Source of the DNA: Nonomuraea turcica
GTDB lineage: Bacteria > Actinomycetota > Actinomycetes > Streptosporangiales > Streptosporangiaceae
NCBI RefSeq assembly: GCF_030718205.1
Contig: NZ_JAUZQF010000001.1
Coordinates: 682,001 to 746,000 of the forward strand
DNA length: 64,000 bases
Direction of reading: 5' to 3'
Shown one piece after another: positions 51,380 to 58,878 of this stretch. A program made the translations under genes and the position numbers. The first letter of the stretch is position 1. Every line of letters begins with the position of its first letter. Under the pieces are notes generated by a model. It was given only the letters and a program-made list of their open reading frames with translations. It had not been told where the DNA came from and did not search any database.

Positions 51380-51992
51380 CCCCGCAGCCTGGATATGGCG
51401 ATACCAGGCCCGGCCGCCCGTTAACCCGCTCTTGTCCGAGGCCGAGGTGATGATGGTGGCGTCGATGTCGATGACGATCCATCCCCTCAGCCGTTTACCC
51501 GCGACCGTCAGCCAGGGGAAGCCGCTCGGGCGCAGGTGCAGCAGTTGCCAGACGTGTCGTCGTACCCTCGCCCTGGCCTTGGCGCTGCGCGTGAGCATCG
51601 CCTCATCCAGGCCGGCCAGCGTGCGGCGGGTCCGACGGCACGACCCCGAACAGCGCCGCCTGATGGGCTTGCAGCCGCTCGGCTTCCAGCACGCTCCGCG
51701 CGCCGCACACGATCGCCGTGGCCAGGCTGAGGAGCACGTGCGCGCGATCGCGCCAGGTTGTGCTCTGCCCGCCCGGCCATAGCCCGCCGAGCGCCTCCGT
51801 CAGCCCGACCCGGTCGGCGATCTTGTGCAACAGCACCGCGCCCGCATGCCCGACCAGCCCTTTTCCATCAGCGGTGACAGACAACCGCCGGTCCCACCCG
51901 GTACGCTCACTCACCAGAAAGGTGCACCTGCTTCTGCAGCGGATATGGCGTCGACACCCAAATCCTTGCAGGTCAGGGGCACCTTTTCTCAT
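51380..51992 (-). pseudogene. IS1380-family transposase remnant, frameshifted
   Basis: On the - strand one frame reads DRRLSVTADGKGLVGHAGAVLLHKIADRVGLTEALGGLWPG (51992-51603), then a shifted frame continues LRGWIVIDIDATIITSASDKSG (51598-51371), the region with the first catalytic Asp residues. It ends after HIQAAGVR, long before the rest of the DDE domain. It shares family with the remnant at 23871. Confidence 0.7.
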
Positions 51993-52144
51993 GATCTAGA
52001 ACGCAGCTACCGCCTCGGCTGAATACTTGAGGCTAACCCGGCGGCATTGGATCATAGGTGGGTGAGTGCATGATGATCTTAGGCTCGCATACCACGGACA
52101 TACCGCGGACATACCGCCCGTCACTACCCTCGCCAGGGACGGAC

Positions 52145-52290
52145 AGCTGTTGACTGTCCATCAGGAGGTGTTCCGGAAGGAACGCCTTTGCTCGACGCCT
52201 ACGGAAGGGGGTGCCCTGGGCCCGAGGCCGGGTCACGCTGGGCTCGAACGTACTCACGAGCGCCGTGTGATTGGAGTGGGAGATGGGATT
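52145..52290 (+). promoter_or_regulatory. Upstream region of the RiPP cassette
   Basis: The 52000-52292 gap has no convincing gene. It contains TTGACT (52150), a 7-of-8 inverted repeat GGTGTTCC-GGAA-GGAACGCC (52167-52186), and a good SD (GGGAGATGGGA, 52279-) before the precursor ATG. An SD-like AGGAGGTG at 52163 has no matched start. Confidence 0.35.
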
Positions 52291-52292
52291 CC

Positions 52293-52388
52293 ATGGAAAA
52301 GGTAATTGTCGACAATGATCCGCAGGGCACTAGCGCGGAACCGTCCAAGTCGAACAATTCGGCCGACATCGCAATTGCCAGCGAATAG
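52293..52388 (+). CDS. Candidate RiPP precursor peptide
   Basis: 31 aa, too short for usual gene calling. It starts MEKVIVDNDPQGTS, has an acidic, Pro/Ser-rich leader, and ends NSADIAIASE, a short Ala/Ile/Ser core. ATG has a strong SD at a normal distance. Its position 122 bp upstream of the B12-radical SAM gene, and its local low GC, make it the natural substrate candidate. No known core motif was recognised, so the assignment is by context. Confidence 0.5.
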   Translation: MEKVIVDNDPQGTSAEPSKSNNSADIAIASE

Positions 52389-52510
52389 TATCAACTAATT
52401 CTGATATATGCTCGCCTCCGCGCAGGGGGATTGCGACGAGCCGCTATTGCTGCTTTGCGATCCCTCTCGTGCACTTTATATTCCGAGCTGCGGTCGACCA
52501 AGGAGAGGCG

Positions 52511-54394
52511 ATGCGGATTACTCTTGCGTCCATGCCGTGGGCATCGATAGACACGCCATCTCTTGCATTGGGAATTCTCACTTCTCGACTTCAGGAAACA
52601 ATGCCAGAAGTTGAGGTGGACACTCGCTTCGTCAATATCGAGTGCGCCGAGTGGATGGGGCGCATCATACCCGGATCCAACCGTCTGGACTATGACTTCT
52701 TCGCACTGCGGAGTTACTTCAAGGGGTGTGGTGACTGGATCTTCACCTCGGCCCTGTACGGCACGCGCGAGTGGAATATCGAGGGCTTCGCCGAGCAGAT
52801 GAAGGGTAAGATCTCATCCCGGGACTACGATATCTGCATGCGCCTGCATGCCGGCGCTCCAGAGTTCATCGATGCTCAGGCCAAGTCAATTTTGGCTACG
52901 AAACCCGACATGGTCTGCTTCACCTCGACGGTTCAGCAGAACGTAGCTTCCCTGGCATTGGCGCGTCGGCTGAAAGAGATCATTCCAGACGTCCGTTGCG
53001 TCATGGGGGGCGCAAACTGCGACGGGGACCAGGGCGCAGGATTGCACCGCGCTTTCGAACAAATCGACTTCGTTGTGCGAGGTGAGGGGGAGCGAAGCTT
53101 CCCAGATCTCATACGCTGCCTCCTGACTGGCGCGGACCTCTCGGCAATCCCCGGGCTCTGCTGGCGGAAGGGAGACCAGTCGGTGGCTAACCCCATGTCG
53201 GACCGCCTCCTGACGCCTGCAGAGATGCCGACGCCCAACTACGATGCCTATTTTTCGCGCATCGAGACCACCAGCGTATCCTCCTGGTTCGAGCCACGGC
53301 TGGTGCTTGAGTCGGCTCGTGGATGCTGGTGGGGGGAGAAGCATCACTGTACATTCTGCGGACTCAACGGATCAGCCATGACCTTCCGCAGCAAGCCTCC
53401 GGAAGTGTTCACTCGTGAGCTGGAGTACCTGGCGAGACGGCATAAGGTCATGGACTTCTTCGTGGTCGACAATATCCTGGATATGCAGTACCTGAACACT
53501 GCCGTGCGTGAAATTGCGGAAGGAGATCACGACTACCGAATCCACTACGAAATCAAATCGAATATGAAGCTCCATCACCTGAAGCAGCTTCGTGACGCAG
53601 GAATAGTGTCTGTCCAACCGGGAATCGAGAACCTGAACGCGACTGTGCTGCGACTCATGGACAAAGGGGTCAGCGGGGTACAGAATGTTCGACTGCTGCG
53701 GGATGCGGAGAGCACCGGACTCTCTGTTATCTGGAACTATCTGTACGGATTTCCGGGCGAATCTGAAGATCACTACCTCCCCGTCATCGCCCAGCTTCCC
53801 TGCCTGCATCACCTGCAACCACCAGGAGGTGCGTCACGCATTGCGCTGGAGCGATTCAGTCCTTATTTCAACAAGCCTGAACTCGGGTTCTCGGTCCGGC
53901 GGCCTCACCGCCAGTACATGATGATCTACGATCTCCCCGATTCCGACCTCTACGACATCGCCTACCTCTTCGATACACCTGACATGGGAATCGAAGGCGG
54001 CGTGGCCGACTCGCTGATAGAAGCTCTTGCGCTGTGGGAACAACAGCACCAATTTAGCACTCTCGCCCATCAGGACGTTGGTGACGCCATTCTCCTCGCC
54101 AACACCAGGCCAAGTTTTGATTGGCGCCACGTCGAACTCCGAAACCCTGAGGAAATTATCCTCTTCCGCATGCTGGACCAGCCACGCACGGATGCCGCTC
54201 TGTGTTCCGCGCTGGATGACGTCAGCTCCCCCCTGGGCGCCGATGGCAGCACAACGGTCCGCAGGATTCTCGCAGAATGGCGACGGCTCGGCCTGATCTT
54301 CACCGACGATGGCCGCCATGTTCACGTGGCCACCACTGCCGAGAACCAGCAGCTCTGCAGAGTCGGCCGTCGCACGGATAAGGCCGCCTCATGA
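52511..54394 (+). CDS. B12-dependent radical SAM RiPP C-methyltransferase
   Basis: 627 aa from ATG 52511 (AGGAGAGG upstream). N-terminal cobalamin-binding-type domain (about 1-205). The radical SAM cluster is ESARGCWWGEKHHCTFCGLNG with Cys 272, 280 and 283 (C-x7-C-x2-C), the hallmark of the rSAM_ocin_1 RiPP maturation group. Conserved GGE-like (FVVDNILD), NYLYGFPGE and LERFSPYF segments follow. Members methylate unactivated carbons of ribosomal peptides. GC and codon use are lower than the phage genes, so the gene was probably acquired. Confidence 0.85.
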   Translation: MRITLASMPWASIDTPSLALGILTSRLQETMPEVEVDTRFVNIECAEWMGRIIPGSNRLDYDFFALRSYFKGCGDWIFTSALYGTREWNIEGFAEQMKGKISSRDYDICMRLHAGAPEFIDAQAKSILATKPDMVCFTSTVQQNVASLALARRLKEIIPDVRCVMGGANCDGDQGAGLHRAFEQIDFVVRGEGERSFPDLIRCLLTGADLSAIPGLCWRKGDQSVANPMSDRLLTPAEMPTPNYDAYFSRIETTSVSSWFEPRLVLESARGCWWGEKHHCTFCGLNGSAMTFRSKPPEVFTRELEYLARRHKVMDFFVVDNILDMQYLNTAVREIAEGDHDYRIHYEIKSNMKLHHLKQLRDAGIVSVQPGIENLNATVLRLMDKGVSGVQNVRLLRDAESTGLSVIWNYLYGFPGESEDHYLPVIAQLPCLHHLQPPGGASRIALERFSPYFNKPELGFSVRRPHRQYMMIYDLPDSDLYDIAYLFDTPDMGIEGGVADSLIEALALWEQQHQFSTLAHQDVGDAILLANTRPSFDWRHVELRNPEEIILFRMLDQPRTDAALCSALDDVSSPLGADGSTTVRRILAEWRRLGLIFTDDGRHVHVATTAENQQLCRVGRRTDKAAS

Positions 54395-54987
54395 CAGACA
54401 CTCCCACACCGTTGCGAGCAGACTGCACTGACCGGCTGAAGGTCCGACTCCATAATCCTGACCCGTTTCCCGCGGGTGAGCTCTATCGCTCCGGTGTCCG
54501 TACCGTAGAACTTGACCAGCCTGTCGACCTGGTCGCACCCTCACCAGCGGATTGCCGGGGAATGGACATCGTGCGACTCGCAACCGCTCGTGGCATGCGG
54601 GTGATCTGGGAAATCCGCTCGATGCCTCCTTCAATTGGTGCCGATGCGCTGAGTCACCTTCATCCGCCACGCCGAATCCAGGGCCCTGATGGCGCGGAGA
54701 AGATCGCAGCCTGGTGGGAGGAGTTCTACCTCGGGCGCTGTTGCTGGAGACAAGGGCCGGGATTCTTGCAGATACGTGACCGTCGCAGCCGTCGACTGGT
54801 CAAATACACGCTGACCGAACCGGATCTGATAGCCGCTCTGCGCGAGCTCGATCAGGGAAATCACGGAGTTCCTGCCGAAGCCATCGGCCCTCTGATCGAG
54901 GAGGGGCTTGTCCTGGCGATGGGTGAGCTGTTCTGGCTGGCTCCCTATCGCATGGTCCGCTGGCCATTCCCATCGATGACGGTCTGA
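54391..54987 (+). CDS. DUF5825 family RiPP accessory protein
   Basis: 198 aa. GPGFLQIRDRRS, LTEPDLIAALRELDQGNHGVPAEAIGPLIEEGLVLAMGELFWLAPYRMVRWPFP is the DUF5825 signature, a family found next to radical SAM RiPP methyltransferases. It may bring the precursor to the enzyme. ATG overlaps the radical SAM stop (ATGA), so the two are made together. Confidence 0.75.
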   Translation: MTDTPTPLRADCTDRLKVRLHNPDPFPAGELYRSGVRTVELDQPVDLVAPSPADCRGMDIVRLATARGMRVIWEIRSMPPSIGADALSHLHPPRRIQGPDGAEKIAAWWEEFYLGRCCWRQGPGFLQIRDRRSRRLVKYTLTEPDLIAALRELDQGNHGVPAEAIGPLIEEGLVLAMGELFWLAPYRMVRWPFPSMTV

Positions 54988-55001
54988 GTGAGTGCTCCCG
55001 A

Positions 55002-55018
55002 GGCTCGAGCCCGTTTTT
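55002..55018 (+). terminator. Terminator-like palindrome after the RiPP operon
   Basis: GGCTCGAGCC (55002-55011) is followed by CG and five T residues (55014-55018). It lies 15 bp after the DUF5825 stop and over the end of the convergent secreted-protein gene, so it could serve both directions poorly. Stem is short. Confidence 0.45.
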
Positions 55019-55346
55019 AACGGCGTTCGGTCCATGCATAAAACGCGACTTCGCCTATATACATCACACTGCCGCAATTGGCAGTCGACGTGCTTCTCGG
55101 GCTTGTCCAGGATCCGTATCGAGTGTATTCAGCCCAGTATCCTGGGAAACCCGGGAACCATCCCGTACATCTTGCGCCTACGCGATGTTGTCCTGTTCCG
55201 GATGTGCACCGGCCGTGCGCGTATACTCCCGATACCTCAACGCTGCAGCCGCTTGGAATAGCAGCTGCTGGAGGCGCTAATGCAATAACTGCAGCCATGG
55301 TGGCCGCAGCGGCCGATACGCCAGCGAATGTTCTCCGAAGGAGCAT
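55017..55346 (-). CDS. Small secreted Cys-containing protein
   Basis: 109 aa. Signal peptide MLLRRTFAGVSAAAATMAAVIALAPPAAA with cleavage near 29, then an 80-residue mature part with four cysteines (GCSV, GRCT, ARCT, ANCG) for two disulfides. No family recognised. Divergent from the late operon, it could be a lysogenic conversion protein. A GGGGG SD precedes the ATG. Confidence 0.66.
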   Translation of the reverse strand: MLLRRTFAGVSAAAATMAAVIALAPPAAAIPSGCSVEVSGVYAHGRCTSGTGQHRVGARCTGWFPGFPGYWAEYTRYGSWTSPRSTSTANCGSVMYIGEVAFYAWTERR

Positions 55347-55397
55347 GTTACCCCCGTCCTTTCGTTTTCCTTCCCGTCTTGATAGGCAACCATGGGG

Positions 55398-55417
55398 CCG
55401 TCATAATCCCGTCATAA
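55398..55417 (-). promoter_or_regulatory. Tandem TTATGACGG repeats upstream of the secreted-protein gene
   Basis: On the - strand TTATGACGG occurs twice (55417-55409 and 55406-55398), eleven bases apart, i.e. about one helical turn. They lie 52 bp upstream of the secreted-protein start, as an operator or activator site would. Confidence 0.4.
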
Positions 55418-55462
55418 CTGCCGACCCCGCCTGTTATCGGGATGGGCGGACAGGCGCTCCGC

Positions 55463-55524
55463 TAGGCTCTCGGTCGTAGCTGCTGGTTATGGGCCGGGCA
55501 ACCCTTCACCGGCGGAGCTATGCC
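55463..55524 (+). promoter_or_regulatory. Late leader element (copy 3, tail chaperone)
   Basis: TAGGCT (55463-55468), thirteen bases, then GCTGGTTATGGGCCGGGC (55482-55499). GGCA/TGCC arms (55497-55500, 55521-55524) enclose the CGGAG SD. ATG 55525 follows. Confidence 0.58.
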
Positions 55525-55962
55525 ATGGCGCGCAAATCCTTCCAACTCCAGACCGAACCCCACGTGGCCGAGATCGGCGACACCGAGCTGCTGCTGAGGC
55601 CCGAAGTGATGGGCGATGAGTTCCTCGACATGCTCGAAGAACTCCAGGCCACCTACCGAGACCTGGGCGTGGACCTGGGCAACGTGGCCACGCTGAATGC
55701 CGAGCAGCTCAAACCCGCCGTGGCGGCGGTACGACGGTTCCTGGCCGAGTTCATGCTGCCGGAGTCAGCCGAGCTGTTCGCCGGCATGCGGCTGCCGGAT
55801 CGGATCCTGGTGCAGCTGCTGGAGTGGGTGATCGAGATCTACGGCGGTGGGAGCCGCCCTACTGGGTCGTCCTCCGGCTCTGCCACTCCATCGCCGCCTC
55901 CTGGGAGTCGTGGCTCGGCCAGCTCGCGCTCCAAGGCGTCGACCCGCGCGCGTGGCCGCTGA
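55525..55962 (+). CDS. Tail assembly chaperone (gpG-like)
   Basis: 145 aa. FLDMLEELQATYRDLGVDLGNVATLNAEQLKPAVAAVRRFLAEFMLPESAELF and MRLPDRILVQLLEWVIEIYGG are the gpG-like core of actinophage tail chaperones that hold the tape measure before tube growth. After about residue 110 the frame becomes Ser/Pro/Arg-rich, as expected past a slippage point. ATG 55525; preceded by a late leader element. Confidence 0.78.
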   Translation: MARKSFQLQTEPHVAEIGDTELLLRPEVMGDEFLDMLEELQATYRDLGVDLGNVATLNAEQLKPAVAAVRRFLAEFMLPESAELFAGMRLPDRILVQLLEWVIEIYGGGSRPTGSSSGSATPSPPPGSRGSASSRSKASTRARGR

Positions 55963-56192
55963 GGACGATGCTCGCCGCGGCAGAGGCCGCCATGGACCTG
56001 GCCGCGGGCGACGACGCCGAGCGGGAGCGTAACCGCGCCCGCCTCTACGCCCCACCCCCCGCAGGCGGTGCTGTGCGCGGCAGAGGCGGTCCCGCAGCTC
56101 GCGGTATGGCGATGACGGACGTGCAGACGTTGATGGCGCAGATGGCGGCCGAGGACTCGCAGCACGCCCGTGGCCGAAACCCCTCCCGGTAG
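55848..56192 (+). CDS. Tail assembly chaperone gpT extension via -1 frameshift
   Basis: The overlapping -1 frame continues WEPPYWVVLRLCHSIAASWESWLGQLALQGVDPRAWPLRTM, the conserved start of gpT-type extensions. It has no good start of its own, so it should be made as a gpG-T fusion by slippage near GGCGGTGGGAGC (55843-55854). Stop at 56192. Confidence 0.65.
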   Translation, partial: WEPPYWVVLRLCHSIAASWESWLGQLALQGVDPRAWPLRTMLAAAEAAMDLAAGDDAERERNRARLYAPPPAGGAVRGRGGPAARGMAMTDVQTLMAQMAAEDSQHARGRNPSR

Positions 56193-56250
56193 TCTGGAGA
56201 GCGCCGCTGGTTCTGGGCCGGGCAACCTACGCACGTCGTGAGGTTGCCTG
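56190..56250 (+). promoter_or_regulatory. Late leader element (copy 4, tape measure)
   Basis: TAGTCT (56190-56195), ten bases, then GCTGGTTCTGGGCCGGGC (56206-56223). GGCAACCT (56221-56228) pairs perfectly with AGGTTGCC (56241-56248), so the SD-like GTGAGG is partly inside the stem, and GTG 56251 follows at once. Confidence 0.62.
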
Positions 56251-58878
56251 GTGGCCGACGACATCGTCGGATCAGCGAGAATCCGCATCGAGCTCGACGA
56301 CGGCGCCGTAGTCGCCGAAGCGCGTGTCCTCGGCCAGCGCATCAAACGCGCCCTTGACCAGGGCACCCGCAACGTCGGCAAAGACGTCGGCGACAGGCTC
56401 GTCCGCGATGTCAACGGCCGCCTGCACGACGCCAAGGGCCGTTTCATCGCCGAAGGGCGAGGGCTGGGCGCAGCCCTCGGGCTCGGCGTCGGCCGCGGCA
56501 TCGGCGCCAGCATCGCCGGCGCGCTGACAGGCGCGCTGCGCGGGGTGTCCAAGCTCGTCGCAGGCGCGGCCGCCCTGACGTTCCTGTCCATCACGTTGGC
56601 CTCGACCGCGCATGCCGCGCTCGGCCTGGCCGCCGCGCTCGCCCCGGCGGCGGGCATTCTCGCCGCGCTGCCTGCCGGGGCGCTGCTGGCTGCCGCCGCG
56701 ATCGGCACGCTACGGCTGGCCGTGGCCGGCATGTCGGCCGCGTTCGAGGCCGCGCTCGGCGACGACGCCGCCAAATTCGAGGAGTCCCTCAAAGGGCTGG
56801 CGCCCGCTGCCCAATCGGTCGCGCGGGAGCTGCGCGCCGCCAAACCCGCCATCGACGGGCTGCGCCAGTCCGTCCAGGGCGCATTCTTCGCCCCCCTGCA
56901 GGGCGAGATCACGCGGCTTGTCGCCACCCTGCGGGGGCCGCTCACCTCCGGCATGTCGGCGGTCGCCTCGCAGTTCGGGCGGCTGGCCGCCGTGGTGACC
57001 GGGTTCGCTCGGTCGGCGGCCGGCGTCCAGCTCGTGAACGGCGTGTTCGCGACGCTGCGCAACACGCTGGCGTCGATCCGGTCCGACACGATCGACCGGC
57101 TTCTGCAGGCCATCTCGGGGTTCGCGACCAGCACGCTTCCTGCCTTCGCCGGGCTCGGCGCCGCCATCGACGGCGTGCTGAAGCGCTTCTCGGCGTTCCT
57201 GGAGCGGGCCACGGCCGCAGGGGACGGCGTGGCGTGGATCCAGGGCGCTGTCACCGTCTTCCAGCAGCTCGGCTCGATCATCGCCGACGTCGTCGCGATC
57301 ATCAGCGGCGTCTTCTCCGCTGTCCAGTCCGCCGGCGGCAGCGCGCTCGGCGTCCTGGGCTCCGCGCTGGAAGGTGTCCGCGCCTTCGTCGAGTCGGCGC
57401 AGGGCCAGCAGGCAATCGTGGAGATCTTCCGCGCCCTTGGTGAGGTCGGCTCCCAGCTTGGGTCGATCTTCGCCGCCCTTGCGACGGGCCTGGCGGGGAT
57501 CGCGCCCGTGGTCGCGGAGCTAGCGGCCACCCTGGGGCCGATCCTGGTCGAGGCGATCGGCGCGCTCGGGCCCGCGATCGCAGCGCTCGGGCCCGGCGTC
57601 ATCTCGGTGTTCCAGGCGATCGGGCAGGCCGTGTCCACGATCGCCGACAGCGGCGCCCTGACCTCGTTTGCGACGGCGATCTCCGGCGTGCTCACAGCCA
57701 TCGCCCCGCTCGGGCCGGTGATCGGCCAGCTCGTCACGTCCGGGCTGCAGATCCTGACGCCTCTGCTGCAACTGCTCGCCCCGATCCTGAACGCGGTGTC
57801 GACCGCGCTGGCCGCGGTGATGGCCGCCCTCGCCCCAGTGATCACCGCGCTGGTCGGCCAGTTGACCCCGATCCTCACCCCGATCAGCGCCCTGCTCGGC
57901 CAGCTCGCCGCCGTGATCGGCCAAGCCCTGGTCACCGTCCTGCAGACCGCCGGGCCCGCCCTCGCCCAGCTCGTCGGCGCCCTCGGTCAGGTGCTGGTCG
58001 CGGTGCTTCCGCTGGTAGAGGCGCTACTGCCGCTGATCCCGATCATCGCCGACCTGGCCGCGCAGATCGTCGCCGGCCTCGTCCCGGCCATCGTCCCGCT
58101 GGTCGAGCTGCTCGCCCAACTCCTGAACGTGATCGTCCCGCCACTCGCTGCGGTGATCGGGTTCCTGGCGCAGGTCATCGGCGGCGTCCTGTCGGTCGCG
58201 GTCACCGTCGTGACAGGTGTGATCCGGTTCCTGGTCAACATCCTGACGGGGCTGCTCAACTTGATCGTCGGCGGATTGACGACAGCCTGGCAGACCCTGT
58301 CCGGGCTGCTGTCCGGCGCCGTCCGCGGCGCGTTCAACGCCATCGTGTCGGTAGGCCGCACCCTCTACAACAGCGTCCTACGGCCCGTTGGGCAGTTCCT
58401 GGCCGGCGTGTTCAAGTCCGCGTGGAACGGCATCGTCAACGCCGTCAACACCCTGCGCAACGCCTTCTCGTCGCTGTCAGGGCCGATCCAGACCGTGATC
58501 GGCTGGCTGCAGAGCCTGCTCGCCAAAGCCCGGGAGGCGCTGTCGTCGATCCGGAACATCCCCGGCATCGGCGGCATCGCCTCCATCGCTGGGTTCGCTG
58601 ACGGCGGCATCATCACCCACCCCACATTTTCCGTGCTCGGCGAGGGGCGCCGGCCCGAGGTCGTCATCCCGCTCACGCGGCCGCAGCGGGCTCGGCAGCT
58701 CGCCGAGGAATCCGGGCTGCTCAAGGTGCTCGCCGGCGCCAGCCCGCCCGGCGGCAGCCAGGGGCCGGCGCGTGGCGGCGATACCCACCACACCTGGCAC
58801 ATCTATGGCGCGAGCGACGGCGAGGCCACCGCTCAGCGGGTCCTCAACCGGCTGGCGCTCGCCGCAGGAGGCTTGTGA
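56251..58878 (+). CDS. Tape measure protein
   Basis: 875 aa. Typical composition: Ala/Gly/Leu/Ile-rich, almost no Cys, many hydrophobic helices (about 75-170 and a repeated QLxxxLxPILxPI region at 430-720), C-terminal FADGGIITHPTFSVLGEGRRPEVVIPL, the conserved end of actinophage tape measures. It sets tail length and may help DNA entry. GTG 56251 after leader copy 4. Confidence 0.9.
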   Translation: MADDIVGSARIRIELDDGAVVAEARVLGQRIKRALDQGTRNVGKDVGDRLVRDVNGRLHDAKGRFIAEGRGLGAALGLGVGRGIGASIAGALTGALRGVSKLVAGAAALTFLSITLASTAHAALGLAAALAPAAGILAALPAGALLAAAAIGTLRLAVAGMSAAFEAALGDDAAKFEESLKGLAPAAQSVARELRAAKPAIDGLRQSVQGAFFAPLQGEITRLVATLRGPLTSGMSAVASQFGRLAAVVTGFARSAAGVQLVNGVFATLRNTLASIRSDTIDRLLQAISGFATSTLPAFAGLGAAIDGVLKRFSAFLERATAAGDGVAWIQGAVTVFQQLGSIIADVVAIISGVFSAVQSAGGSALGVLGSALEGVRAFVESAQGQQAIVEIFRALGEVGSQLGSIFAALATGLAGIAPVVAELAATLGPILVEAIGALGPAIAALGPGVISVFQAIGQAVSTIADSGALTSFATAISGVLTAIAPLGPVIGQLVTSGLQILTPLLQLLAPILNAVSTALAAVMAALAPVITALVGQLTPILTPISALLGQLAAVIGQALVTVLQTAGPALAQLVGALGQVLVAVLPLVEALLPLIPIIADLAAQIVAGLVPAIVPLVELLAQLLNVIVPPLAAVIGFLAQVIGGVLSVAVTVVTGVIRFLVNILTGLLNLIVGGLTTAWQTLSGLLSGAVRGAFNAIVSVGRTLYNSVLRPVGQFLAGVFKSAWNGIVNAVNTLRNAFSSLSGPIQTVIGWLQSLLAKAREALSSIRNIPGIGGIASIAGFADGGIITHPTFSVLGEGRRPEVVIPLTRPQRARQLAEESGLLKVLAGASPPGGSQGPARGGDTHHTWHIYGASDGEATAQRVLNRLALAAGGL

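Noticed and set aside
52066..52305. 79-codon frame upstream of the RiPP precursor as a regulator gene
   Set aside because: No SD, no recognisable domain, and its end overlaps the stronger precursor start in another frame.
55839..57935. 698-codon - strand frame opposite the tape measure gene
   Set aside because: Low-complexity Ala/Ser/Arg translation with no start context, a shadow of the GC-rich tape measure gene.
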